A stretch of DNA of 64,000 bases, from positions 45,840,995-45,904,994 of the forward strand of contig CM064495.1 of NCBI GenBank assembly GCA_032716605.1, in the 5' to 3' direction. Made by a program: the position numbers and the translations under genes. Positions 10,859-21,963 of the stretch are shown piece by piece (within the stretch, counting starts at the first letter, position 1; each line of letters begins with the position of its first letter). Origin of the DNA: Paralithodes platypus. Its lineage: Eukaryota; Arthropoda; Malacostraca; Decapoda; Lithodidae. Below the pieces are notes generated by a model that was not told the origin of the DNA, ran no database searches, and was given only the letters and a program-made list of their open reading frames with translations.

Positions 10859-10929
10859 AATATGTGTGTGTGTGTGTGTGTGAGTGCATGTGTGTGTGAG
10901 CTAGCTAGGCAGAGAGATAGAAGAGGGGC

Positions 10930-11536
10930 CCCAACATCACACCATCATTAAGCTTCATTGACTGTATCACACCATCGGCTCGCTTGCCCCGCCGCTCGCT
11001 ATTAATACTTATACCCCGGTGCGCCTCACCTCGGCCGGACATTATTTACAGTATCACCCTCTCATTAGATCACAAAACCTGCTACGTTCCGCTTCGAGCT
11101 GATCTCTTCTCTTCTGCCCTTCGTCGTCGGTATCACACGCGGGAGGTTGGTTATCAGCTGATTTGCCCACAAGTCAGTTCACCCGCACTCGGTTCATTGT
11201 TTACCTTAATATACATAGATATATATTATACCGCACTGTCAAAAATATAAATATATAAATAATTACATACAACGAAATTATGTATTATAGCGATTTGCCA
11301 TTGACTAATTGACATAACCTAGCTGATTATCTTCATTAAACCAATATTCTATACAGTCTACGTTAGGTCAAGATCATTTTAGAAGGTTAAATTAGGCTAG
11401 AATAAAATTAGAGTATAATGTTAATCTAGAATAAAGTTAAGCTAGGAAGAAGTTCATTTCGGAGATGCTAGGTTCATTTAAGGTTAAGTTGAATTATTAA
11501 TGTTTGGTTAGTGTTGAGGTTAGGATACTGGTAAGC
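10930..11536. other. Short GC-richer island followed by degenerate TTAGGTTA-like sequence
   Basis: Positions 10970-11190 are GC-richer and hold several CpGs, with no recognisable coding frame. From 11310 to 11530 short motifs such as GGTTAA, TTAGGCTAG and AGGTTAGG recur loosely. They are too irregular to call telomeric. Confidence 0.4.
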
Positions 11537-11848
11537 TTAAGGGGGTTTTCTTCACCACCCTGCTCCCTCATGTTCAGCCCCATTAATTTCGAGATTTGAA
11601 GACGCTCGTCTAATTAGTTTGGCAAATTTAAGAACCTTCGTGCCATTAAGGTATCGAGTCTGCAATTTAGGAGGAACCGGCCGTTGGGCATTTTTCCACC
11701 GAAAAATGCACGAATGTATCTCGAAGGGGGGTCTTACGGATTTTGTTTTAATCTTGATGGAGGTCTAGGGAGGAAACTAAAAATATTAATAATAAATAAA
11801 TATATAATATACAACTAAGCAAACAATTAAATAACAATCTCCCGTTAG
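11537..11848 (-). mobile_element. M1-family TTAA element, copy 9 (diverged, core deletion)
   Basis: Begins TTAAGGGGGTTTTCTTC. The interior keeps CCATTAATTTCGAGATTT, CCTTCGTGCCATTAAGG, a damaged GAACCGGCCGTTGGGC stem and TTTTTCCACCGAAAAATG. The GGCGAGCGATAGCGAGCC stem is missing. The right end is uncertain; AATCTCCCGTTAG near 11836-11848 is the best match. An old copy. Confidence 0.75.
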
Positions 11849-12558
11849 TTTAGGTTAACTGAACTATAAGGCAAATCACTTTTAAAGAGAGCGAAAATAT
11901 GTGTGAGCGAATGTACCAAATACTTGAGCTAGTGTTTTTCCTGGGACCACACCGGTATCTCGGGACTAACAACATGATTCTTAACTCGTAGGGTTTTGCT
12001 TGTATTCGTGGTATATTTTGTTCATATGTTGGTGGATATTGTGATAGCTGGATCTAATACTGGCCTCACGATTAATGTAAGTGTTAAGATATTAATGGAA
12101 TTGGCTTTCTTATACAACCTTTGCTTTTGATTGATATTGTGATAGCTTCATGAATATCGCGAGCGTTATGTCCAAATCATCGGTGCTATTTATTACCTCT
12201 TGCTATTGTATTATATCCTCAATATATGTGTATTTTAGTTGATATTGTAATAACTGGATGAAGTTTAACCTAAACACATATTAAAGAGGTTTTCGGCGAC
12301 GGTATCGATGCCATTTACTTAATACTTATAAATCTGTCGGGTGTTAACGACTTCTAATCTCAGTTACAATTATTTAAGACCACAGGATCTCAGTTTATGC
12401 TCGACATCGGCTTCGCTAAATACACAAAAGCTATCACCATCCATCTTAGTGTTCACCCTGCTCTCACACAAACACGAGCCCGTTCTATCACCTACCCGTG
12501 TTATTATCCGATGGACTAGCCACTCATTAACCCCCTTCCTCAGCCTCTACCTCATTAC
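11849..12558. other. Unannotated sequence
   Basis: AT-rich unique DNA. The phrase GATATTGTGATAGCT(T/G)(C/G)AT recurs at about 12036 and 12131, with a weaker version near 12240, suggesting an old tandem duplication of about 100 bp. No gene. Confidence 0.45.

Positions 12559-12614
<56 letters not shown>
12559..12614. repeat. (AC)n microsatellite
   Basis: About 27 CA units. Confidence 0.95.
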
Positions 12615-12616
<2 letters not shown>

Positions 12617-12865
12617 CACCTCACAGTATGCTAACAACAAATACAAAATGAATAAACAGTTGCCTCACACATCCGGATTTTAAGTATGGTAGTAAGAATA
12701 GTGTGATTAACTTTCACGAATAATTTAATTGTTATAGAAATGATAAATGATCATATGAATAATAACTAAGGCATATGTAACTACGCTCTTAATTCAATCA
12801 TAATAGCTTTTCATGCTATGCATAAAATCTAGGATTAGATGCAAGTTAATGCGGGCAACTATACC

Positions 12866-12867
<2 letters not shown>

Positions 12868-12943
<76 letters not shown>
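12868..12943. repeat. (TA)n microsatellite
   Basis: About 37 TA units next to a TACCGGTA octamer. Confidence 0.95.
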
Positions 12944-12945
<2 letters not shown>

Positions 12946-13049
12946 ACGTAATTCACGAAAAGGGAATGGCCATGAACATTAAGCGTTTGTCATGAATCAT
13001 CGCTTGGTCAAGTTGCCCGGACTTGAAATCTACCAATAACATTTTGACA

Positions 13050-13112
13050 GTGAGGGTTCGATCCGCCGACCCTTTGATCAGCAACCGATGTTCTACTGGA
13101 TGCATCGGTTAT
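13050..13112 (-). mobile_element. tRNA-like SINE head or tRNA pseudogene
   Basis: The minus strand reads TAGAACATCGG at 13085-13095, resembling a tRNA D-arm region, then GGTCGGCGGATCGAACCC, a good B-box match (GATCGAACC) at 13054-13064. Acceptor-stem pairing is not present, so it is not a functional tRNA. A SINE head or a decayed tRNA copy are both possible. Confidence 0.45.
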
Positions 13113-13251
13113 TTATTGTAGACCTATGAACCACATTTCTAACTTGTCCCAATGGCTATATTTATACTTACCGGTACCGGTACTGCAAATCATAATAGGT
13201 ACACGAATGTTTATGAGTGACTGTACAAAATTGTACATACAATGTGTAGAT

Positions 13252-13753
13252 CAGGGGTGTCAAACTAAGTCCTAGGGCAGGGGTGTCAAACTATAAGTCC
13301 TAGGGCAGGGGTGTCAAACTATAAGTCCTAGGGCAGGGGTGTCAAACTATAAGTCCTAGGGCAGGGGTGTCAAACTATAAGTCCTAGGGCAGGGGTGTCA
13401 AACTATAAGTCCTAGGGCAGGAGTGTCAAACTATAAGTCCTAGGGCAGGAGTGTCAAACTATAAGTCCTAGGGCAGGGGTGTCAAACTATAAGTCCTAGG
13501 GCAGGGGTGTCAAACTATAAGTCCTAGGGCAGGGGTGTCAAACTATAAGTCCTAGGGCAGGGGTGTCAAACTATAAGTCCTAGGGCAGGAGTGTCAAACT
13601 ATAAGTCCTAGGGCAGGAGTGTCAAACTATAAGTCCTAGGGCAGGGGTGTCAAACTATAAGTCCTAGGGCAGGGGTGTCAAACTATAAGTCCTAGGGCAG
13701 GGGTGTCAAACTATAAGTCCTAGGGCAGGGGTGTCAAACTATAAGTCCTAGGG
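13252..13753 (+). repeat. 28-bp tandem array built from a hAT junction, about 18 copies
   Basis: Each unit is CAGGGGTGTCAAA followed by CTATAAGTCCTAGGG. The first half is the terminal sequence of the hAT-type element that starts at 13754; the second half ends in TCCTAGGG, that element's 8-bp target duplication. Units are nearly identical, with occasional CAGGAGTG variants, indicating recent expansion. The first unit is short (AACTAAGTCC). Confidence 0.95.
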
Positions 13754-13819
13754 CAGGGGTGTCAAACTCATTTGCTCTGGCGGGCCAAATTTGACACGGT
13801 ACAATATTGTAGGGCCGCA

Positions 13820-14255
13820 TTAACCCCTTATGTACCGGTGACGTCTTTCATATGTTATTGTAGCTATGTTTAGAGGATTGTGTGCAGTTTAAGAAGGATT
13901 TGTGGTAGTAAAAAGGAATAAGTGTGATAGTTTAGAGCCCATCAATTGCTGAAGGCCCCTTTGAAACTGAATAAAATCATCAAATAGAAGCCATATCTAT
14001 ATTTTATTAATTTCACCACAACACCAAACACCCCCCAATGAAATTAATTAAAGTATATATGATCCGCCAGGATTCGAACCCGGGTTATCACACACAGATA
14101 TTTGCCACCTTAACCATTACACCACCAGGACGGTTAAAGGTTTATGCACATGCCTACGACTTATTATCCATTCTCGAATACTGGATATTAATCTAATCAT
14201 GTTCATACTCCCAACCACTAAAAGTAAAAAAAGACGTTGGTACAGAAGCGGTTAA
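13820..14255. mobile_element. M2-family TTAA element nested in the hAT element, copy 2
   Basis: Left TTAACCCCTTATGTACCGG(T)GACGTCTTT and right AAAGACG-TTGGTACAGAAGCGGTTAA form imperfect inverted ends bounded by TTAA. At 436 bp it is about twice the usual M2 size because a tRNA-derived sequence lies inside it. Confidence 0.85.
13950..14137 (-). mobile_element. tRNA-derived SINE inside the M2 element, copy 1
   Basis: The minus strand carries A box TGGTGTAATGG (14114-14124) and B box GGTTCGAATCC (14070-14080). The T-arm stem CCGGG/CCTGG pairs with one G-T. The 5' part resembles the CCTGGTGGTNTAATGGTTA start of Glu/Gly-type tRNAs. The acceptor strand does not pair, so it is a SINE head rather than a tRNA gene. 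The tail (minus strand) has TTTCATTGGGG, similar to other SINE copies here. The left boundary is approximate. Confidence 0.7.
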
Positions 14256-14751
14256 TGTAGCAGGCCAAATATAATATACCGGTAATACCTCCATCCGTCC
14301 TAATATAAATACAAATAAATGCTTCATATTATCCAGATATCACAATTTCAGAAAATATTAAAAAAACATAAAAATATATTATTAAAATATGAATTTACGG
14401 AAACTGTGACACATAGTTGTGTTTTATCCCCGTAGCCTTGGGCCACATACTGAGCATGACTGCAAGAACTGTACCACTGGCCCCGAATTGAGCATATCAT
14501 AAACCCATTGACGATTTTATTCAGCTTAAGAAGAATGTCTAAGGGTGAAAGAGTATTTAATCTACTTTAAGCTTCTTACTCTCACAAATACTTCCTAGAA
14601 TTGGACCTTAAGTTAAAAAAATACCAACATATAATATATTTAAGAAATACTAATTATGTCTACAAGAAAATGCAATATATGACACTAATTGGCCAAACTG
14701 GTTCGCGGGCCGCATGCTACAGGGAGGGGGGCCGCATGTTTGACACCCCTG

Positions 14752-15228
14752 TCCTAGGGAGTTCTACTTGGTGCCATTCGATTTTCGTCGACCATCTGCT
14801 TCTAGAAATGGTCGTAGATTTCATTTTCGCCCAGCCATTCGCCCAGAATCGAAAATATTTGTTTTAAAAAATCCGTGGGTTTAAGGCTCATTTTGGTCGG
14901 ATTTTGACTTGTCAATATTATTATATATTTGGATTCGTCTCGTCGTTGCGGGTCCAACGGTATAATTTTGTTTTAATTTTGACCAATTTTTAGGCCCACT
15001 AGGTCTATTGTAAAATTTAAAAAAAATCCATAGAAGTTATTTATGTACGGATATTGTTTAAATTTATACCACAAGTACGCTTTGGCACGCTGAATTGAAT
15101 AGCGAAAACAGAATTAAAACCGGATTATTAGTTTAGGATTTCGATTTTGACTTGACCTTCCTGGAGGGCCGAAATGACCGTTTTTTGGACTTTAAAAATC
15201 CTCTGTAGCCCAAACACTAAGTCCTAGG
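14752..15228 (+). mobile_element. Block A, copy 1 (unclassified ~475-bp repeat)
   Basis: Runs from TCCTAGGGAGTTCTACTTGG to CACTAAGTCCTAGG. It is almost identical to 51978-52465. Its outer edges are mutually inverted in part (CCTAGG...CTTAGTG at the left; CACTAAGTCCTAGG at the right), so it may itself be an inverted-repeat element. An internal hairpin pairs CGACCAT with ATGGTCG. No convincing protein. Confidence 0.75.
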
Positions 15229-15317
15229 CACTGTAGATACTGTAACCTAAAAAAACCACTAACCTAATCAACACTAGCAAGATCATTCATATCACAATAT
15301 ATTAAAAACATTTTATC

Positions 15318-15319
<2 letters not shown>

Positions 15320-15375
<56 letters not shown>
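15320..15375. repeat. (TG)n microsatellite
   Basis: About 28 TG units, 50 bp before the 46-bp satellite. Confidence 0.95.
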
Positions 15376-15380
<5 letters not shown>

Positions 15381-15430
15381 TTATACATGTAATATGTGAC
15401 AAATACAGTGCCTTAGTATAGACTGAATAA

Positions 15431-16078
15431 AAACCATGGACACAAAGTATAATATAACGAGCGCTGATAACACTGAAAACCATGGACACAAAGTATAATA
15501 TAACGAGCGCTGATAACACTGAAAACCATGGACACAAGTATAATATAACGAGCGCTGATAACACTGAAAACCATGGACACAAAGTATAATATAACGAGCG
15601 CTGATAACACTGAAAACCATGGACACAAAGTATAATATAACGAGCGCTGATAACACTGAAAACCATGGACACAAAGTATAATATAACGAGCGCTGATAAC
15701 ACTGAAAACCATGGACACAAAGTATAATATAACGAGCGCTGATAACACTGAAAACCATGGACACAAAGTATAATATAACGAGCGCTGATAACACTGAAAA
15801 CCATGGACACAAAGTATAATATAACGAGCGCTGATAACACTGAAAACCATGGACACAAAGTATAATATAACGAGCGCTGATAACACTGAAAACCATGGAC
15901 ACAAAGTATAATATAACGAGCGCTGATAACACTGAAAACCATGGACACAAAGTATAATATAACGAGCGCTGATAACACTGAAAACCATGGACACAAAGTA
16001 TAATATAACGAGCGCTGATAACACTGAAAACCATGGACACAAAGTATAATATAACGAGCGCTGATAACACTGAAAACC
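15431..16078. repeat. 46-bp satellite array, 14 copies
   Basis: The unit contains CCATGGACACAAAGTATAAT, TAACGAGCGCTGATAACAC and TGAAAA. Fourteen CCATGGACAC starts are spaced 46 bp apart; the third unit has lost one A (CACAAGTATAA). The unit has no stop codon in any of the three minus-strand frames, and 46 is not a multiple of 3, so long repetitive frames of 229-270 codons appear in all three. I regard these as artefacts. Confidence 0.95.
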
Positions 16079-16079
16079 A

Positions 16080-17190
16080 CTAGTGAATTTAAGTCTATTT
16101 TGCATATCTGAAAGATGCTAACCAACGGGTTAGATTTTAAATTGCGTTTTTAGCATCAATGTCAGCTTCATAAGTAGGTTGTGCGGCAACAATGGTCTAG
16201 TTACTCGACTATGAATAATATTATGGAGTAGCCTACACATCTCTTTTTCTTATTTTTCTCTCTCTCTCTTGTTCTCATCCCAGACCATTATTAACGTTAA
16301 GTAAATATATGGAATTTATCGAAGACGCAGAAGAGAATATAGTTTGGGGGTCGCAATATACAAAATATGTACAGTCGGGGACATTACTTCTGATACATTT
16401 TGTAACCTCGAAATTTTACAAGAAAGTTCCGAACTACGTAGGCTATATCAGAAAAAATATATATATATAGAATTTGAGACCAACTAAAAACAGCTTCAAA
16501 AGTATATGTATAAACATTAATTAACGCGACTGCACATTATATAATTATAAGCACACTTATATACCATGCTACATGGTTTGGTAGTGAAAGTGTTGAGAAA
16601 ACATAACATTGTGAAATGGGTAAATTAATTTAAACCTACATTATCCAATACACAAGCAAAAACTGTGAGTCACATACTAACACATTTCCTGCATAATATT
16701 ATGTTAGGTCATTCTGATCTGGCTGCGTGTGAATTAAATTTGTATAAGTAGAAAGCTACCTGTAAGATTACCATGAACCAAGTTACCGATACTAATGCTA
16801 AAGATTCCTGAAATATTGTCAGAAAAAAAGTTGCCAGTAGAGAATTGCCAAGAAAATCGTCAGTGTGTCGTCGAATTAGCCTAATGCCAAAGAGAAAGGG
16901 CCAGAGTAAGTACAATATATATTGTCTCGACGCTGACAAATGAAAATTTGTTAAGACATTCAAGACAACAATCGGAGGCTGAAGAGCAACCGGTTCTAGT
17001 TATCATTCAGCATTAGGCCTATACATTTAGTTGTCATGTAAAATGTTAAGTCACTCAAAAAAATCTTAAACCTTTCGTGTACACGTGCATAGCCTAATGA
17101 AATGAAACAAAATCAATTGGTATATTAAATAATATATGAAGTCCACTAATTTTTGCAAGCTACTCTACTAAAAAATCACATTTAAAAGTA
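16080..17190. other. Unique AT-rich sequence with one M3 fragment
   Basis: No gene recognised. The M3-like fragment at 16730-16880 is listed separately. A short CT run sits at 16256-16270. Confidence 0.5.
16730..16880 (-). mobile_element. M3-family MITE fragment
   Basis: Read on the minus strand: GACACACTGACGATTTTC, then CTGGCAACTTTTTTTCTGAC, AATATTTCAGGAATCTTTAG and CATTAGTATCGG. The copy at 28448 has the corresponding CGGCAACTT, TTTTTTTTCTGGCAATATT, TTTAGCACTGGCATC in the same order. The second terminus was not found. Confidence 0.5.
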
Positions 17191-17565
17191 AACCTGGGAG
17201 GGAGGGGATGAAAGGAAGGGGAGTAGAGGAAGGAAGAAGGAAAGGGATGGAGAGGAGGGAATGTAAGGAAAAGGAGAGAGAGTAAGGAGAGAGTAAGGAG
17301 AGAATAGGGAGGGAGGAAGGGACGGAGGAAAAAAATAAGGAGGGAGAGAGAGTAGGAGTGATAGGGGTTGAAGGAATGAATAGGGATGGAGGGAGTTAAA
17401 GCTAGAGATAGAGAGAGGGTAGAAAGAATAGGAAAGGAGAAAGGGAAGAAAGGATAAGGACGAAAAAATAGGGAATGAGGAAATTATAAGAAGGAAGACA
17501 GGGATACGAGGGAGGGAAGTGTAGGGAGGGCGAGATGGAAGGAAGGATAGGGAGGGAGAGGAGGT
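17190..17565. repeat. Purine-rich GGA/GAA low-complexity tract
   Basis: The plus strand is almost entirely A and G in irregular GGAGGGA/GGAAGGA blocks. Confidence 0.85.
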
Positions 17566-17789
17566 ACAGTCAACTCGTATAATCCGCAGAGTCTAAGCAT
17601 ATTATTTAGACTTATTTGAAGCTTAAAAGTTAATGTATATAATATAATTACAGTCTATAAATATACAGTGGAAAATGAATGAATCAAGAAATATATAAGC
17701 GATACGGTTTCCTACATTAACCTGAAAAATTATAATTGCATAACTATAATCTCCGAGACTCCACGGATTAAACGAGGTGACTGTACCAC

Positions 17790-18190
17790 TAAGAGTGGAG
17801 GGAGGAATGCATAGGGAGGGAGAGAGGGAAGACAAGAGAAGAATAGAAGGAGGAAAGGACATGAAGGGAAATATGTAAGGATAAGGAGGGAGGGAGGAAA
17901 GTATGAGGAAGGAGGAGTGGTTAGGGAGGGAGGTAGGAAAGGATAGGGAGGGAGGCGAGGAAAGGAAGAAAGAGTAAACGGAAGGAGAAACGAAAGGAAA
18001 GAAAGCTTAAGGGGAAGGGCTAAGAAGGTAGGAAGGGCAGGGAAAAGGAAGGAGTGAGGAGAGGAATAGGTGGGAGGGGAAAAAGGAGAGGAAGGGAGGG
18101 TTCGAAGAGGAGGAAAGGAGGAAAGCAAGGGATGGGATGCGATGGGATATGATTGGAACCGGCGATTTTCAAGAAAGAGGAGAAAGACAG
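17790..18190. repeat. Purine-rich GGA low-complexity tract, second block
   Basis: Same composition as 17190-17565, separated from it by about 220 bp of unique DNA. The flanks share CAGTCAACTCGTATAATCCG-like (17570) and inverted CGGATTAAACGAGGTGACTG (17762) sequence, so the intervening piece has inverted ends of about 20 bp. Pro/Ser/Leu-rich minus-strand frames here are composition artefacts. Confidence 0.75.
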
Positions 18191-18655
18191 ACATGAAAAC
18201 TGAATAACTTCAAAATACACAGTGAATAATTTGACATATCACAGTCTACCCCAGTCTTGATATAAATCCATCTTACCGGTAACCGGTATCCAAAATATCC
18301 GTAAACCGAACGAGTCATGACCGAACGTTGTCATGCCACAAGTCGACCTCCAAGACCGCGAGATTTAAACGATCTCGGTGTTAAACTACGAGCGGGATTT
18401 AATAATTGTTCGTAATAAATCGTCACTGGAAGAATATTATACGGTCAGAGCAAGAACAACATAAATATCCACAAAATACCTTACTCGGCGCTCGTACAAC
18501 ATTCATGGCTGGGTGTATTCTGCAGTCCACCAGTTTCGTTTTTTCGCGTGCACCACGTCCAGATTCAAGGTTGCCAATTAGTCCTCTTGTGTCCGTCATC
18601 TTTGTTCTCAGTCACATTGGTACAGTCAGATTAAGTTTAACAAGAAATAGTAGTG

Positions 18656-18657
<2 letters not shown>
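18191..18657. other. Unannotated sequence
   Basis: Moderately CpG-containing unique DNA. A plus-strand frame of 84 codons at 18406-18660 has no recognisable domain. Confidence 0.4.
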
Positions 18658-18723
<66 letters not shown>

Positions 18724-19070
18724 CGAGAGAGAGAGAGCGAGAGCGAGAGCGAGCGCGAGCGCGAGGGAGAGAGAGAGAGAGAGAGAAGGGGGGTAAGAAA
18801 GAGAGAGGGAGTGGAGTGTAAAAGTGGGAAAATGGTGTGTGACAGGGAGTAGAAGGTGAAACAGAGAGAGGGAGAGTGGGTGATGAGAGGGAGAGAGGAA
18901 GAGTGGAGGGTGAAAGAAGGAGTGGAGGAGAGACAGTGGGAGAGAGTGTCGAAGATGTGAGAGGAAGTAGATGGTGAAAGAGATCGGTAGCGGAGAATGG
19001 GAAAGAAATGGGAAAAAGAGAGTTGGTGGTAAGAAAGAGAAAGGAGGGTAAGAGAACAAAAAGGTTAATA
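18658..19070. repeat. (GA)n microsatellite grading into purine-rich sequence
   Basis: A pure GA run at 18658-18717, then GAGCGA variants, then irregular GAGAG/GTGGAG to about 19070. The 235-codon minus-strand frame across it is an artefact. Confidence 0.9.
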
Positions 19071-19255
19071 GAGATAGAGTAGTGGAGAAAGAATAAGAGA
19101 AAACAGTGGCGAGTAAGAAGTAGTAAAACAGGGAATGGAAGAAAGCACGGAAGTTAACGAAATGAGATGTAGAGAAGGGTAACACAGAAAGAGAAATGAA
19201 GATAAGATAGTACGTCGGAAGGTACTGTATTTTCTCGACCGTAGTAATAGTAGTA

Positions 19256-19360
19256 GTAGTTTTCGTCGGCACAATTAGCACAGAACACAAGTAGTTTTCG
19301 TCGGCACAATTAGCACAGAACACAAGTAGTTTTCGTCGGCACAATTATCACAGAACACAA
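19256..19360. repeat. 35-bp tandem repeat, 3 copies
   Basis: GTAGTTTTCGTCGGCACAAT followed by TAGCACAGAACACAA occurs three times with a single G-to-T change in the last unit. Confidence 0.95.
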
Positions 19361-20167
19361 ATCAAACCAGCGTGAACAGCAGCACACGAGGTACTGGGAT
19401 TGTGTTCATGTGGAGCCGGCTGACGGCGCCGATATGCACACTCCTTTGGCGAATACTGAATTTCGCGCACGTGATACCAGTATTTTGGTATTGTATAAAC
19501 TTTCTAAAGTATATAAAATAAGTGGCAATGCATGCATAAGTCAAATGAACACACGTATTACTGAATTGTCTGCATAGCTTAACTTGTATTAGAGCAGTGG
19601 TCATGCATTAAGTCATACGCCTGGCAGTCAACCTTACGATCTCGGAGAGGGAGGATGAAACGGTGATGTCAGATGGTTAATTTTATACCTTTATATTTTA
19701 TTTGGCATGGCAAGAACATGAATGATCTGTATAATACAGCTATGTCCAGGTCTAGATAGGTAAGAGAAAACAAATTTCATGCATCTGACAGAATGATAAA
19801 AACCATTAACCCACAGAAACGCACCAATAAAACACAGTACACACACACAGGCCCACAACCTACCCAGATACACACCAGATACACTCATACCAACCAACCA
19901 TTATACTCTCCAACTCATTCGCCAACTTATACGCACAAGGATACCAACCCTAGTATCCCACCCACACATCAACTCCCTACATAGACAAACCTTCCCAAGT
20001 ACCCACAACCACCAACCTCCACAACCATCACCCACCCAGGCACTCTCAAAATTACACACCTACCAGCCTAGTTTATGCGTACACCCACACATACAGTATA
20101 CCCACAAATCAACCCACCCACCTTCCCATATTCACTCACTCACACATTCCCATCCTCTCATACCCAC
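19361..20167. other. Unique sequence, C/A-rich from 19800
   Basis: No gene recognised. 19800-20165 is rich in CCCACACA-type motifs, a degenerate CA-rich region leading into the GT repeat. Confidence 0.5.
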
Positions 20168-20199
20168 TTTGTGTATGTGTGTGTGTGTGTGTGTGTGGT
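20168..20199. repeat. (GT)n microsatellite
   Basis: About 13 GT/TG units. Confidence 0.9.
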
Positions 20200-20696
20200 A
20201 AAATATCCTTACTCTTTTGTCAACTCGTTCCTCTTTGCTCGTTCCATAATCCATTTTGTTAGCACAACATTTCAAAATTAACCACTGTCACAGAACGGAA
20301 GATTAACTTTTATGGAATTTGTTGAAACCGCATATATTCGCCATAGGAGCGGCATTTGAGTTTTAGAGATAGTAAATTAATAGTCGGTAGATAAAAAATA
20401 GAGGATTCGTTTATGTTTGAGATAGCCAGGAAAGCACATTAATTGCACTAACTACAGTATTGCCTATTTCCCCCTAGCCCTGGCCTCGCAGCAGCCATCA
20501 CGTCAAGTCGTCCGCTCATCACCACCGGGCGCCGTAAACCGTCTGCGATACCCTGGGAATATAGCCCCGCCCATCACCTTTATGACGTGGATATCAAAGA
20601 CTGGGGGGCCTCGCACTCTGGCGGGAGACGATGTTGCAGGAGCTATCGCTACTCTTGCTGTTGTTGGATATACAATACGCCATTTGAGGAGGATCG

Positions 20697-21020
20697 CTTT
20701 ATTACCTTCGCCAACGAAGTTAGACGGAAATTATGTTTTTTCTCCGTTTGTCTGTTTGTAAACAAGATACCTTAAACAGTTATGAACCGATGTTCAAGAA
20801 GTTTAATGGACAAATAGGATAGGCGCCAATGAAGAAGTGACTTAATTTAGGAGTTGATCAGTAGAGCCCATACCTCCGCCAGCGTATGCGGCTCACAATG
20901 TAATAACCGATGTTCACGAAATTTGGTGGGCAGATAGGATATACGCCAGAGAAGAAGTGATTACAATTAGGAAGCTATCGACAGATCGCATACCTCCACC
21001 AGCGTAGGTGGAGGTACGTG
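20697..21020 (+). repeat. Dispersed repeat with two diverged ~125-bp subunits
   Basis: Starts TTACCTTCGCCAACGAAGTT, then GTTTGTCTGTTTGTAAACAA. Two tandem subunits follow, each with GAACCGATGTTCA-like, AATTTGGTGGGCAGATAGGA-like and AGAAGTGA motifs (20780-20890 and 20900-21015). It ends in an inverted ACCTCCACC-GGTGGAGGT pair. From general knowledge, this reading order resembles an old repeat seen in many animal genomes; I cannot name it from sequence alone. Confidence 0.65.
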
Positions 21021-21963
21021 TTCTCAAGAGTGCCCCTCCTTCAAATCACTGTAAACAAACTGTAAATTAAGTTGCTGTCTTAAATGACGTTTATGTACAT
21101 TTTACATGTTGTGAAGTCTACATTTTGTGAAGTTTATACTTACAATGTTGCTATTACTAAGGCCACCTAGTTGGCTATGGACTGTAGGCACCTCTGACTC
21201 AGTGGCCTCTCCTCCGTTGTAAGCATCTTGAGGAGAAAACACCATATTTTGTAACGACACCGAGGGCGTGCGAAAAATGTGTTTGTTCGTCGTCGTCATA
21301 CAGTAGGCTATATGACTGTTATCTAAAAGCATTTTCATGATTGACAACTATAATATTCTACTCTAGCTACCGCCAAACTATTGTATTCTGCTGAGGAAGT
21401 ATCACGCGCCTTCAAAACGGCTTAGGAATCTATTGACCCTTTCCAATGGGAATGGTTAATGAAGCAATCGCAATACGATTAATTCAGTTGAGGAAACATC
21501 TCCGAGTACAAATAAAAATATGTAAACCTGAGAACACACCCATATTTTCTTTTCAACTTATGTTCATCTCAAACTAGTTGATATCGGGCTATAAAATATA
21601 TACAAAATATGCCTCGAAAGAGGAGTCTGCCTATTCTGAGAAGTTCAGCACAGCAAGAATGATCGACCCCCTGCCAGCCCCATCAAGGTCAACTCAGGAC
21701 CTTAAGTACTCTGTTGTCGGTGGCGGCAGATAACAATCAACACTAACATCAAAATGTTTACATATGTGTATAAATTTCAGTCACACGCACAGACAATCAT
21801 GCTCACGTAGAAGGATAAGGGAGACATCAAATTTATCAGATTTATGGCTATAGTCTGTGGCTTTAGTTGGCGAAGACAATATAGCATTTAGTATAAAGAC
21901 ATTGTGTACAAACTATATAAACTGCATATATATTGTAGCACTTACGTAAAATCTCAGTACATC
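21021..21963. other. Unannotated sequence before the 34-bp satellite
   Basis: Unique DNA. An 81-codon minus-strand frame (21102-21347) has unremarkable composition and no recognisable motif. Confidence 0.45.

Larger units (their letters stand above)
13754..14751 (+). mobile_element. hAT-type non-autonomous element, 998 bp, copy 1
   Basis: Starts CAGGGGTGTCAAACTC and ends GCATGTTTGACACCCCTG, the well-known hAT-type terminal pattern. It is flanked by a perfect 8-bp duplication, TCCTAGGG, at 13746-13753 and 14752-14759, the length expected for hAT transposase. Subterminal GGGCCGCAT motifs recur at both ends. There is no transposase frame. The interior carries a nested M2 element (13820-14255). 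Confidence 0.93.

Noticed and set aside
14061..14135. Functional tRNA gene
   Set aside because: Good A and B boxes, but the acceptor stem does not pair, and the same sequence lies inside a duplicated transposon at 52913-52985.
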